NCBI GenBank assembly: GCA_049522195.1
Contig: JBEKOB010000001.1
Span: 1 to 64,000 of the forward strand
Length of the DNA: 64,000 nt
Direction: 5' to 3'
DNA from: UBA9647 sp049522195
Lineage (GTDB): Bacteria > Bacteroidota > Ignavibacteria > UBA10030
Below, piece after piece: positions 17,321 to 26,400 of the stretch (position 1 is the stretch's first letter; the number at the start of each line of letters is the position of its first letter). The notes under the pieces were generated by a model, which was not told the origin of the DNA, did not search any database, and saw only the letters and a list, made by a program, of their open reading frames with translations. The position numbers and the translations under genes are program-made.

Positions 17321-18815
17321 AGAACAGGAGCGGCATCTGCGACGGCAATGGTTCATGTGGCGGCTTGTGTTGCAGTATGGCATCGGATTTATCGTCCTCG
17401 TGTTTTTTGTCACGGCGAGTCTCCACTTCCGCTATACACCCGATGACACGTACATCTATCTTCAGTACGGGAGGAACATCGCACGGGGGGAGGGGTTTTC
17501 GTTCAATGCCGGCACCCCAAGCTACGGCGTCACGGGTCCATTGTGGGCTTTGCTCATTGCAGCAGGCGCGAAGCTCAGTCTTGACCCCTATATCGTCGCC
17601 AAGACACTCGATATTGTCTTCGCCAGCCTCTCGATCATCGGAGTTTTGGCATTTGCGTTCATCCTGATGCGTGATCGAATCTATGCCCTGATTGCGGCCT
17701 GCATATTTTCGTTCGATGCATGGTTCCTACGCTGGTCGGGATCAGGCATGGAAACATCGCTATCGATTCTTCTTGTGATGCTTGTTCTCTGGTACGCATA
17801 CAAGAAAGAGTACATCACGTCTGCGTTGGTTGTCGGTTTGCTGACTCTGGTGCGGCCTGAGGGGATCTTGCTCTTTCTTGCCGTCCTTGTTGATCGCGTT
17901 ATCAATGGGAAGGAGCGTGCGGCTGTTATCAAGACAATCCTGGGTTCGTTCCTTGTCTATAGTATCGTGGTCGGATCCTGGTTGCTCTATTCTTATTTGC
18001 AGTTTGGGACCATTGTAGCAAACACCTTTCAGGCAAAATCAACTGAAGGGACCTCACTGCCACTATTGTGGCACTTCGTGATGGCGAATTTCGAAATCAT
18101 TGGGACAACACAAATCTTGCTTGCGCTGTTTCTTGTCGCCGGTGTCATTCTGGTAGTCCGGAGGTCGGATTGGCGCACCCTGAGGGAAGATGGATTCCCG
18201 CTTCTATGGGTGATCCTCCTCCCATTGTGCTACGTGGTGATGAACGTACAGGTCGTTTCGAGATATCTGCTCTTGATTCTCCCTCTGGTCGTTGTCTACG
18301 GCGTGTGGGGCATCAAGCGCCTCGAAGTCGCATCCTTGGTCTCGCCTCAACGGGGTCTCCAGATTCTCCTGGTTGTGGCCGCTCTCTCACTTGCGCAGAA
18401 TCAGCTCATCTACAGAATGTGGATCGTCCCGCATATGGAGTCGTTCGAACTGGGAACGGAGGAGTGTTTGAAGCCGATCGCATACTGGCTTCGGTCGAAT
18501 TCTTCGCCAGGGACGACGGTGCTCACGCCGGACATCGGCATGCTTGGCTATGTCTCCGAACGGACCATGTATGATACGGCCGGCTTGCTGACCCTGGATG
18601 TCAAACGGGCGTTTCGCGGCGTCAGCTACGATGAAGGAATGAAACAGCGAAGATATGAACAGGTCGTGCATCCCGATTATGTCATCGATCGCTCCCCTGT
18701 ACCCGAACGTCTTGCATCGGAGAGTCTCAAGCCAGTCATGACAAGGACATTTTCCGGCCTTGGATTGTCGAAGCCCGAGCTGGAATACTACACACTCTAC
18801 AAGGTGATGAGATGA
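17313..18815 (+). CDS. GT-C fold polytopic membrane glycosyltransferase
   Basis: 500 residues, TTG start overlapping the HAD gene by 8 bases with AGGGGG just upstream. About ten to twelve hydrophobic segments are visible. The first periplasmic loop has the acidic signature YTPDDTYIYLQYGRNIARG and then YGVTGPLW, typical of lipid-linked-sugar GT-C transferases related to the AftB/GT39-like families. The C-terminal 130 residues form a soluble domain without clear motifs. It presumably transfers a sugar from a polyprenyl-phosphate donor at the outer face of the inner membrane. It overlaps the T9SS plug gene by 4 bases. The acceptor is unknown. Confidence 0.85.
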   Translation: MTEEQERHLRRQWFMWRLVLQYGIGFIVLVFFVTASLHFRYTPDDTYIYLQYGRNIARGEGFSFNAGTPSYGVTGPLWALLIAAGAKLSLDPYIVAKTLDIVFASLSIIGVLAFAFILMRDRIYALIAACIFSFDAWFLRWSGSGMETSLSILLVMLVLWYAYKKEYITSALVVGLLTLVRPEGILLFLAVLVDRVINGKERAAVIKTILGSFLVYSIVVGSWLLYSYLQFGTIVANTFQAKSTEGTSLPLLWHFVMANFEIIGTTQILLALFLVAGVILVVRRSDWRTLREDGFPLLWVILLPLCYVVMNVQVVSRYLLLILPLVVVYGVWGIKRLEVASLVSPQRGLQILLVVAALSLAQNQLIYRMWIVPHMESFELGTEECLKPIAYWLRSNSSPGTTVLTPDIGMLGYVSERTMYDTAGLLTLDVKRAFRGVSYDEGMKQRRYEQVVHPDYVIDRSPVPERLASESLKPVMTRTFSGLGLSKPELEYYTLYKVMR

Positions 18816-20053
18816 TCAAGAGAATCCTGATCTCAATGATTCTTCTCGCCCCGGCTTTGTTGGGGCAGGAGACTCTCTCTGATCGCATCAAGGGACTGAG
18901 GGTGTACGGATCAGTTCAGGCGGGGCTGCCCGTCGCGGGTGTCCAGTCACGCCCGATCACTATTGAGTTCGATGTCGTTGAGGAAGCCGCGCCGGACATC
19001 CGTATCCGCGTGCTGCACTGCGACCGCGACTGGAATGTCACGCAGAACAACTTTATCAATGACAACATGCAGAATAAGTCCAAAGAGGCTCTTCGCTATG
19101 AGCCCGCACCGGCTGGAGTTCAATTCTACAGGTTTCATTACATCGTCAGTATCCCGGGTCTTGCGGGACTCGACCGCTTCGCACAATCGGGGAACTACAT
19201 CTTCGAAATCACCGATAAGGATTGGGTGAACGTCCTTGGCCGCGGCAGGTTCTTCGTCGCAGAGGAGGTTTTTGCACCAACAATGAAAGTGAGCAATCGA
19301 TCGCTTCCTTCAGAAATCAATCCTTACAACCAGGTCAACAAGATCGAGATCGCGTTTGTCGTTCCTTCCCGGGTGGATGACCGGAGTGAAATGCTGTATC
19401 CGATCAACTTCAAGACGATCGACGTTTACAGAAATCGACAGCTCTACACACCGTGGCGCATCGATGCAGACGACAATAATCCGAACACGTTCATCGACGG
19501 ATTTGGAACAACGCAGATGAAATTCGTCGTGGACGATGTCACGCCTGGAGCCAGTTATCGCCATATCGATGTGCGAAGCGTGGATGAGTATCCGGAAGGA
19601 GTCCAGCCTCGGGCCCGCCGCGGTGCGGATGTGATTCGATTTCAGCTTCCCGCGAAGGGGGACAGCCACGGCACTTCCACCCTCACCGAGGGATCACGCT
19701 ACGCAGACTATGTCCCGTTTCGTTTCGAGCTTGCATCCGAGACCCCTCAGTTTGAATCTGTCTATGTCGTGGGGGACTTCAACGGCTGGAAGCCCTCCTC
19801 GGAGTCCATGATGACGTATGACGACGACTCGCACCGTTACATCTGGCAAACAACCTTCAGGCGCGGTTCCTATGATTATCAATATGTCGTCGGTCCCAAT
19901 GACTGGATCAGCCTCGAGGGGAACGACTGGCGAACTATCAATGTCTATTCAGCATTCATTTACTACCGTGACAGCCGCCTCGGGGGATTCGACCGCATCA
20001 TAGGGTTCATCCAGCATGCGAGTCCGGGCGGCAACCAACCAGCATCAGAATAA
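18812..20053 (+). CDS. DUF5103 protein, type IX secretion system plug family
   Basis: 413 residues with a signal peptide (MIKRILISMILLAPALLGQ). The N-terminal two thirds show the DUF5103 pattern (RVLHCDRDWNVTQNNFIND, YRFHYIVSIPG, SGNYIFEI, FFVAEE). The last 110 residues form an E-set/CBM48-like domain (FESVYVVGDFNGWKP ... YDYQYVV). DUF5103 includes the Plug protein that seals the SprA translocon of the type IX secretion system in Bacteroidota. It is placed between a membrane glycosyltransferase and a sugar oxidoreductase, which fits the coupling of T9SS cargo export with A-LPS-type glycan anchoring, though that link is inferred. No other T9SS component is in the window. Confidence 0.88.
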   Translation: MIKRILISMILLAPALLGQETLSDRIKGLRVYGSVQAGLPVAGVQSRPITIEFDVVEEAAPDIRIRVLHCDRDWNVTQNNFINDNMQNKSKEALRYEPAPAGVQFYRFHYIVSIPGLAGLDRFAQSGNYIFEITDKDWVNVLGRGRFFVAEEVFAPTMKVSNRSLPSEINPYNQVNKIEIAFVVPSRVDDRSEMLYPINFKTIDVYRNRQLYTPWRIDADDNNPNTFIDGFGTTQMKFVVDDVTPGASYRHIDVRSVDEYPEGVQPRARRGADVIRFQLPAKGDSHGTSTLTEGSRYADYVPFRFELASETPQFESVYVVGDFNGWKPSSESMMTYDDDSHRYIWQTTFRRGSYDYQYVVGPNDWISLEGNDWRTINVYSAFIYYRDSRLGGFDRIIGFIQHASPGGNQPASE

Positions 20054-20076
20054 TACTCTAATTGGAACTGTACTCT

Positions 20077-21081
20077 ATGGAAAAGATCAAAGTCGGAGTC
20101 GTGGGGACTGGGCATCTCGGCAACCTCCACGCGAAAATGTACTCACAGATTGCCACCGCCGATCTCGTCGGCGTGTATGATGCCGATGCCGCGAAGGCGC
20201 AACGCGTCGCCGCGGAACACGGAACAAAAGCGTTCAGCGATCTCGGGAAACTTCTTGAGAGCGTTCAGGCGGTGAATATCGCCACAACCACCACGGCGCA
20301 CTACGACGTGGCACGACAGGCCCTGGACCGGGGGATCCACACATTTATCGAAAAGCCAATCACAGAGACAATCGACCAGGCGAAAGCGTTGGTGGCCCTG
20401 GCAGACGCCAAGAAGCTTGCCCTGCAGGTCGGGCACATCGAGCGGTTCAATCCGGCCATCCTCGCACTGGAACAATACAAGATCCGTCCGCTGTTTATCG
20501 AATCACACCGGCTCGCCCAGTTCAATCCGCGGGGATCTGATGTTGCAGTCGTCCTTGACCTGATGATCCATGACATCGATTTGATTCTCAGTCTTGTCCG
20601 GTCACGCGTCGTGCGCGTCGATGCAAACGGTGTAGCTGTTGTCTCAGGAAGCGAGGACATCGCGAATGCCCGACTGCAATTCGAGAATGGGTGTGTCGCC
20701 AACGTTACCGCAAGCCGGATCTCCCAGAACAAGATGCGGAAGATGAGGCTCTTCCAGAATGACGCCTACATTTCGATCGATTTCTCGCAGGGCCTCGCGG
20801 AAGTCTTCCGGCTGGTCGACGAAGGCGATGCAGAAGTCAAACCGACCATGATGCTGGGGAAGATCGATCTGGGACAAAAGAAGCGCGTGATTGTGTATGA
20901 GCAGCCCGAGGTCAAGGAAGTGAACGCCTTGAAGTACGAACTGGAGTTGTTCATCAAGTCGGTGATGGATGGAACGGAGCCTCCGGTGACAGGGCACGAC
21001 GGACTGCAGGCGCTCGAGGTTGCGCAGGAAATCTTGAAGAAGATTGGTGAGAGCACGGCGCGACTTCTCAAAAACAACTAG
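20077..21081 (+). CDS. Gfo/Idh/MocA-family NAD(P)-dependent oxidoreductase
   Basis: 334 residues from ATG 20077; a TTG at 20062 is in frame but the Rossmann start (KIKVGVVGTGHLG) follows the ATG directly. The dinucleotide-binding motif is GTGHLG. The family motif is EKPIT at about residue 93, where Lys contributes to catalysis, followed by VGHIERFNPA. These enzymes oxidise or reduce nucleotide sugars or inositols. The GHIERFNPA form is common in proteins linked to lipid A or UDP-sugar modification, so a nucleotide-sugar dehydrogenase role is likely. It sits 23 bases after the plug gene in the same direction and is probably part of that operon. Confidence 0.9.
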   Translation: MEKIKVGVVGTGHLGNLHAKMYSQIATADLVGVYDADAAKAQRVAAEHGTKAFSDLGKLLESVQAVNIATTTTAHYDVARQALDRGIHTFIEKPITETIDQAKALVALADAKKLALQVGHIERFNPAILALEQYKIRPLFIESHRLAQFNPRGSDVAVVLDLMIHDIDLILSLVRSRVVRVDANGVAVVSGSEDIANARLQFENGCVANVTASRISQNKMRKMRLFQNDAYISIDFSQGLAEVFRLVDEGDAEVKPTMMLGKIDLGQKKRVIVYEQPEVKEVNALKYELELFIKSVMDGTEPPVTGHDGLQALEVAQEILKKIGESTARLLKNN

Positions 21082-21101
21082 AGAGATCCACGCAGAACTT
21101 T

Positions 21102-22505
21102 ATGGTAGATCATCTGACCATACAGGAGCCGTTACTCAGACGGGTTGGAGAGATTGCCGACCGTTCGTCGGTGCGGGCATTTGTTGTTGGCGGGTTCGTA
21201 CGCGATCACCTGCTGGGAAAGCAAGTCAAGGATATCGACATCGTTGTCGTTGGGCAGGGTGTGAGTTTTGGCGAACAGGTTGCAAGAGAGCTGGGACGAA
21301 CAAACCTTGTGGTTTTTGAGAAGTTCGGCACGGCCATGCTTCAGCTCGATGACTGGAAACTTGAGTTTGTCGGAGCAAGAAAGGAAAGCTACTCCAAGTA
21401 TTCGCGCAAACCCAAGGTCGAGGTTGGTACGCTCGACGACGATCTTTCGCGACGGGATTTTACCGTCAACGCCATGGCTGTCTCGCTGAACGCACCCGAT
21501 TTTGGAACGCTGCTCGATCCGTTCGATGGCCAACAAGCTATGGAAGACCGCATCCTTCGGACTCCCCTCGAGCCTGAAGCGACATTTGATGATGATCCGC
21601 TGCGGATCATGCGGGCGTTTCGATTTGCGGCGCAACTCGGTTTTTCCGTCGATCAGTCTGCGATCGACGCGGCCGGTAGAATGGCGCCGCGCCTCAAGAT
21701 CGTTTCCCAGGAGAGGATCACGGATGAGTTCATGAAGATCCTTGCCAGCTCCAAGCCGTCGGTTGGACTTCAACTCATGCACACTACCGGCGTATTGAAA
21801 GTCGTATTCCCCGAAGTTGCACACATGGGCGGCGTCGACCAGCGACAGGATTTTCATCACAAGGACGTTTTACAACATACATTCAGAGTTCTCGACAATG
21901 TCGCAGAAGCTTCTCCGGACGTCTGGCTGCGCCTCGCCGCGCTTCTGCACGACATCGCAAAGCCACGAACGAAGGCATTCAAGGAGGGAATCGGCTGGAC
22001 ATTCCATGGCCACGAGGAATTGGGCGCGAGAATGGTGAAGCCGATATTCCGAAAGATGCGTCTTCCTTTTGAGAAGATCGGCTACGTTGAAAAGCTTGTG
22101 CGTCTGCACCTTCGACCCATGGCGCTCGTGGATGAAGGTGTGACGGACTCTGCAGTCCGCCGCCTCCTCTTTGAAGCGGGGCCGGATGTGGATGACCTGA
22201 TGGCGCTCTGCCGCGCTGACATCACTTCGAAAAACCCGAAGCTCGTCGTACAGGTTAAACAGAACTATGATCTAGTTATCCAGAAGATGGCGGAGGTGGA
22301 GGAGAAGGACAAGATCCGGAACTGGCAGCCCCCCTTGAGAGGGGATGAGATCATGCAGGTGTGCGGACTTGAACCGGGTCCATTGGTTGGAAAACTCAAG
22401 GATGCGATTACCGATGCCATACTCGATGGTCGCATTCCGAATGACCACGACGCGGCGTTGTCACTCCTGCTGGAGATAAAAGAGCATATCGTAGGCGGAG
22501 GATGA
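21102..22505 (+). CDS. cca: CCA-adding tRNA nucleotidyltransferase / HD-domain protein
   Basis: 467 residues. The nucleotidyltransferase head has GGFVRD followed by DIDIVVVG, the two metal-binding acids, then RRDFTVNAMA and the DPLRIMRAFRFAAQLGF neck. A C-terminal HD domain is present (HHKDVLQHTFRVLD, LLHDIAKP, HGHEELGA). The enzyme adds or repairs the 3' CCA of tRNAs. This fits the five tRNA genes of the window, none of which encodes CCA. It starts 20 bases after the oxidoreductase gene and may be read from the same transcript. A poly(A) polymerase role is a less likely alternative for this class II fold. Confidence 0.92.
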   Translation: MVDHLTIQEPLLRRVGEIADRSSVRAFVVGGFVRDHLLGKQVKDIDIVVVGQGVSFGEQVARELGRTNLVVFEKFGTAMLQLDDWKLEFVGARKESYSKYSRKPKVEVGTLDDDLSRRDFTVNAMAVSLNAPDFGTLLDPFDGQQAMEDRILRTPLEPEATFDDDPLRIMRAFRFAAQLGFSVDQSAIDAAGRMAPRLKIVSQERITDEFMKILASSKPSVGLQLMHTTGVLKVVFPEVAHMGGVDQRQDFHHKDVLQHTFRVLDNVAEASPDVWLRLAALLHDIAKPRTKAFKEGIGWTFHGHEELGARMVKPIFRKMRLPFEKIGYVEKLVRLHLRPMALVDEGVTDSAVRRLLFEAGPDVDDLMALCRADITSKNPKLVVQVKQNYDLVIQKMAEVEEKDKIRNWQPPLRGDEIMQVCGLEPGPLVGKLKDAITDAILDGRIPNDHDAALSLLLEIKEHIVGGG

Positions 22506-22609
22506 CAATGGCCTTTCCTCCTAGGTCAAATTGCCCCTGGGACCGTTGTTTTTGACCACTTTTAGAAGACACAAAAGGTTGCACCCGGTGAGCAAGGAAA
22601 TTGTTAAAT

Positions 22610-22627
22610 CCCTTGAATTGTCAAGGG
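22610..22627. promoter_or_regulatory. Inverted repeat upstream of the efflux operon
   Basis: CCCTTGA-ATTG-TCAAGGG, a perfect 7-base dyad 102 bases before the first gene of the export operon. It could be a repressor operator or a weak terminator of the cca transcript; only TTTCTC follows. No regulator gene is adjacent. Confidence 0.4.
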
Positions 22628-22728
22628 TTTCTCGAAACTTTCAGCATTTTTTGTCGTCTATTAGTAGCGTAACTGCAATAATCAACCGTGTTCGCGTTTC
22701 TCTTCCCACCATTACTGGAGATTTGTAT

Positions 22729-24087
22729 ATGAAGAAGTTGGCTCTGATCCTTTTCATTGGGATCGTCTTCGCGAGCTTCGCGCTTGCTCAAGGTTCGACT
22801 CAACAAACAAAAGTTCTCACACTTGACAAGGCGATCTCGATCGCTTTGGACCAAAACATCAGTGTCCGCCAGGCTGTGAATAACACCGCTGCCGCTCAGA
22901 GTGGGGTTCTTGCAGGTTATGGCTTGTATCTGCCCACGGCATCCGCCAGTGGTGGCTGGACACGCACAGCGTCAGACAGGCCCTCGAGCTTACAATTGTT
23001 CTCTGGAGTGCCTATCCAAGTGCCGGCTTCTTCCTCAACGAACAATAACTATTCAGCCGGTGTTTCTGTTGGCTATACGATCTTCAACGGCTTTTTCCGC
23101 GAGGCGAGCTTCAATCAGGCTGTGTCCGGTGCGACGTCGGCTGAAGAACAGGCGGTGAGGACAACTCAATCGATCGTGTTCCAGGTCCAGGCTGCCTACC
23201 TGACCGTGTTGAGGAACAGACAGCTGGTGACTGTGGCCGAAGAAAATCTCAAAAGAGATCAGCGACAACTCGAGCGCATAACTGAGTCGAATCGCGTCGG
23301 AGCTCTCTCGATAGGCGATGTGTACCGTCAGCAATCACAGGTAGCCCAAGATGAAGTGCTCCTTATTGGTGCGCAGAACACATACGACAAATCCATCGTG
23401 GACCTCGTGTCCCTCATCGGTGCGGACGTTTCCGACACCTATGACATTAACGACCCGTCACTTCCGAGCGAACTTTCTGCGGCAGACTTCGCTGCCGATT
23501 CTGCGAAGATCAGCAGTTTCGAAGATATGCGTCAACGCGCTATGCTGGCCCGGCCGGACTATATGAGTGCCAAAGAAAGCTACTCATCTGCCCAATCCGG
23601 TGTCACATCCGCGGCGAGCAACTATTACCCCAGTATCTCTGCGTCTGCAGGATATAACCTGTCGAACACGGATTTCGCGCTGCTGACCCAAAGCAAAGGA
23701 ATGAATTGGGGCCTCAGTTTCCGGTGGACGATCTTTGACGGATTCTCGACGAACAGATCGGTCCAAACGGCGGTCGCACAGAGAAGAAATGCTGAGCTCA
23801 CTGTTCTTCAAACAGAACGAAATATCAGCGTTGATGTGAAGAAAGCTCTCCTGGATCTCGATGCCGCGAAGAAACAATATGACGCAAGCTTGATAGGCCT
23901 CACGTCAGCAACGCAGGATCGAAGGGTCGCAGAAGAGAAGTACAACCTTGGCTCAGGCACACTGGTCGATTTGCTGACGGCGAATGCCGGATTGGTGAAT
24001 GCCCAGGCAAATAAGGTCAATGCAACCTACAACTACATCACTTCAATTCGAAACCTTGATTATGTGCTTGGAGAGAAGAAGTACTAA
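22729..24087 (+). CDS. TolC-family outer-membrane efflux protein
   Basis: 452 residues from ATG 22729, which has GGAG 8 bases upstream and begins a clean signal peptide (MKKLALILFIGIVFASFALAQ). The frame is open further up to 22531 without supporting features. Two OEP repeats with long amphipathic helices alternate with barrel strands (VGYTIFNGFFREASFNQAVSG, then LSFRWTIFDGFSTNRSVQTA). This duplicated FDGF/FNGF pattern is diagnostic of the trimeric TolC channel-tunnel. It is the first gene of a six-gene operon and provides the outer-membrane exit for the MacA/MacB-like pump encoded downstream. Confidence 0.93.
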   Translation: MKKLALILFIGIVFASFALAQGSTQQTKVLTLDKAISIALDQNISVRQAVNNTAAAQSGVLAGYGLYLPTASASGGWTRTASDRPSSLQLFSGVPIQVPASSSTNNNYSAGVSVGYTIFNGFFREASFNQAVSGATSAEEQAVRTTQSIVFQVQAAYLTVLRNRQLVTVAEENLKRDQRQLERITESNRVGALSIGDVYRQQSQVAQDEVLLIGAQNTYDKSIVDLVSLIGADVSDTYDINDPSLPSELSAADFAADSAKISSFEDMRQRAMLARPDYMSAKESYSSAQSGVTSAASNYYPSISASAGYNLSNTDFALLTQSKGMNWGLSFRWTIFDGFSTNRSVQTAVAQRRNAELTVLQTERNISVDVKKALLDLDAAKKQYDASLIGLTSATQDRRVAEEKYNLGSGTLVDLLTANAGLVNAQANKVNATYNYITSIRNLDYVLGEKKY

Positions 24088-24136
24088 CAGATAAGGATTT
24101 CAAGGGCATCCCAACTTTCAAAAGGAGTTCTTCTCC

Positions 24137-25405
24137 ATGGCTACGAACGGTAAGAAATCAAGAAAGAAACTCATCATATTCTCCATCATTGGCATCGTTC
24201 TGGTGGTGCTCGTGTTGCTGGTCATTCTGGGCAGCAAGCGTGACACCGTCCTGACAGTCCAGTCGGAGAAGATCCAGCGTAGGACAATCACGCAGATTGT
24301 TTCTGCGACTGGCAAGATCCAGCCTGAAATCCAGGTGAAGATCAATGCCGAGGTGAGCGGCGAGATCATTTCACTCCCGGTCCGTGAAGGGCAGCGCGTG
24401 AACAAGGGCCAGCTTCTCGTTTATATCAAGCCGGACGCTTATCAGGCGGGTGTGGAGCAGGCTCAGGCTGCGATGAACATGGCTGAAGCGAATCTGCGTA
24501 AAGCTGACGCAGATTACAAACGTTCCAAAGACCTGTATACGAAGAAACTGATCTCGGACTCAGACCTTGAACTGTCCAAAGCGAGTTATGAAGGAGCCAA
24601 AGCGTCCGCTGATCAGGCAACTGCGGGGCTCAAGCAGTCACAGGACACGTTCTCTAAGACCAAGATCTATTCACCAATGGATGGTGTCGTCAGCCAGTTG
24701 ATCTCCGAGCTTGGCGAGCGTGTCAGCGGCAGCACATTCACACAGGGAACGCAGATCATGACCATTGCGGATCTCTCGCGCATGGAAGCGCGTGTGGATG
24801 TTGGTGAGAATGATGTGGTCCTTGTAGCCGTCGGAGACACAGCCAAAGTTGAAGTGGACTCCTATCCGGACAGAAAGTTCATTGGCACTGTCACACAGAT
24901 CGCGAATACGGCAACCTCGCGTGGTCTGGGTACGCAGGATGAAGTAACAAACTTCCAGGTAAGGATCCGTGTCGTGACGCCTCCGGGTGTGAGCTTCCGT
25001 CCCGGCATGTCTATGGCGTCAGATATCGAGACCGAAACCCATCTGAACGTTCTTGCAGTTCCGATCCAATCAGTGACGGTTCGCATACCGAAGGAAGATA
25101 AGAAGGTGGAAGCCCCGAAGGAAGGCGAAGCGCAAATGGATGTGAACAAGTCCAAGAAGAAGGAAGAGGACAAGCTTGAAGAAGTTGTATTCGTGATTGC
25201 CGATGGGAAGGCGAAGACCATCCCCGTGAAGCGTGGGTTGAGTGATGACACTTACGTTGAGGTCAAGGGGGAGAATCTGGAAGGGGCAGAGGTCGTATCT
25301 GGTCCGTTCAAAGCGATCAACAAGGACCTCGAAAGCGGGGCCATTGTGAAGGTAGAGAATAAGGTCGTCAAGCGCACCGGCAGCTCTGTCGAAGAAAAGA
25401 AGTAA
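24137..25405 (+). CDS. MacA/HlyD-type periplasmic adaptor protein
   Basis: 422 residues. One N-terminal transmembrane segment (IIFSIIGIVLVVLVLLVILG) is followed by the biotinyl-lipoyl half motif (GEIISLPVREGQRVNKGQLL), an alpha-hairpin of heptads (residues about 95-170), the second lipoyl half (IYSPMDGVVSQLISELGERV) and beta-barrel/membrane-proximal domains. A Lys/Glu-rich insertion of about 35 residues (VEAPKEGEAQMDV into KSKKKEEDKLEE) interrupts the last domain and is unusual. AAAGGAG lies just upstream as ribosome binding site. The protein should bridge the inner-membrane ABC permeases to the TolC channel. Confidence 0.93.
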   Translation: MATNGKKSRKKLIIFSIIGIVLVVLVLLVILGSKRDTVLTVQSEKIQRRTITQIVSATGKIQPEIQVKINAEVSGEIISLPVREGQRVNKGQLLVYIKPDAYQAGVEQAQAAMNMAEANLRKADADYKRSKDLYTKKLISDSDLELSKASYEGAKASADQATAGLKQSQDTFSKTKIYSPMDGVVSQLISELGERVSGSTFTQGTQIMTIADLSRMEARVDVGENDVVLVAVGDTAKVEVDSYPDRKFIGTVTQIANTATSRGLGTQDEVTNFQVRIRVVTPPGVSFRPGMSMASDIETETHLNVLAVPIQSVTVRIPKEDKKVEAPKEGEAQMDVNKSKKKEEDKLEEVVFVIADGKAKTIPVKRGLSDDTYVEVKGENLEGAEVVSGPFKAINKDLESGAIVKVENKVVKRTGSSVEEKK

Positions 25406-25417
25406 GGACCGGGCCTG

Positions 25418-26374
25418 ATGAAAGCACTTTGCTGGCTCGTCCTGTTGGTCGGCATCAGCTGCTCCGCGTTCGCCCAATCGATCGAGGATGGCATTGCCCT
25501 TTTCAACAAGGGAAAACTCGGCGAAGCGAAGTCGACCTTCGAGGCTGTTCTGAAGCAGAATGACAACAGCGCGGAGGCTCACTACCGGCTTGGATTGGTT
25601 TTCCTGAGCCGCCAGTACCGGAACGAGGAAAATGCAGTGGACCAGATGGAACGGGCGGTTGAGATCACTCCCTTGAGTGCGGATTATCAGTACGGTCTCG
25701 GTGCCGCTTATGGCATGAAAGCTCAAAATGCCGGAGTGATCAAACAGGCTTTTCTCGCTCCAAAGGTCAAGAAGGCCTTCGAGAAAGCAGTGGAGCTCAA
25801 TCCAAAACTGATCGAAGCCCATATCGGACTTGCGCAGTATTACTGGAGGGCTCCGGGAATTATGGGTGGAGATATGGAGAAGGCCTGGAAGGAAGCGGAC
25901 GCAATCATTCAACTGGATGAAATCCGTGGTCGTTCGTTCAAGGCAGGTATTCTGGTGTCAGAGAAGAAGAACGCGGAAGCTCTCCAGGAAATCAAGACCC
26001 TGACCGCGAACAAGTCGAGTGACTGGCGGGCATGGCGTGCAGCAGGGTTTTTCTATTTGCAGAATCAAATGACGGGTGACGCGCTCGCGTCGTTCGAGAA
26101 GTACGCCTCCATGAGACCCGACACGGCGCAGTCGTTCTACCTCCTGGCCTACACGTACTTGCAGAAGAAGGACGCAGACAAGGTGCTTGAACTGGCGAAG
26201 AAGTCGCTTGCACTCGACAACAACTACAGTCTTGCACTCACAGTCCTGGCACAGGCGTATGAGCTTAAGGGGCAGAAAAAAGAGGCGCGGGAGCATTACC
26301 AACGGCTCTTGACAATGGATCTGTCGGAGAACCAGAGAAAGAACATCGAGAAGAAGGTCAACGAGCTTCAATAA
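25418..26374 (+). CDS. Secreted TPR-repeat protein of the efflux operon
   Basis: 318 residues with signal peptide (CWLVLLVGISCSAFAQ). At least six TPR-like helix pairs are recognisable (EAHYRLGLVFLSRQYR, ADYQYGLGAAYGMKA, AHIGLAQYYWRAPG, SFYLLAYTYLQKKD, ALTVLAQAYELKG). It is expected in the periplasm as a protein-binding scaffold. It lies 12 bases after the adaptor gene and 26 before the ATPase gene, so it is part of the exporter operon. A TPR protein is not a standard member of MacAB-TolC pumps; a role in substrate capture or assembly is inferred. Confidence 0.88.
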   Translation: MKALCWLVLLVGISCSAFAQSIEDGIALFNKGKLGEAKSTFEAVLKQNDNSAEAHYRLGLVFLSRQYRNEENAVDQMERAVEITPLSADYQYGLGAAYGMKAQNAGVIKQAFLAPKVKKAFEKAVELNPKLIEAHIGLAQYYWRAPGIMGGDMEKAWKEADAIIQLDEIRGRSFKAGILVSEKKNAEALQEIKTLTANKSSDWRAWRAAGFFYLQNQMTGDALASFEKYASMRPDTAQSFYLLAYTYLQKKDADKVLELAKKSLALDNNYSLALTVLAQAYELKGQKKEAREHYQRLLTMDLSENQRKNIEKKVNELQ

Positions 26375-26400
26375 CTTCATTATTTACAAGGAAGGTCGGT

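Noticed and set aside
21132..21860. 242-codon minus-strand ORF
   Set aside because: Antisense to cca, whose nucleotidyltransferase motifs are intact.
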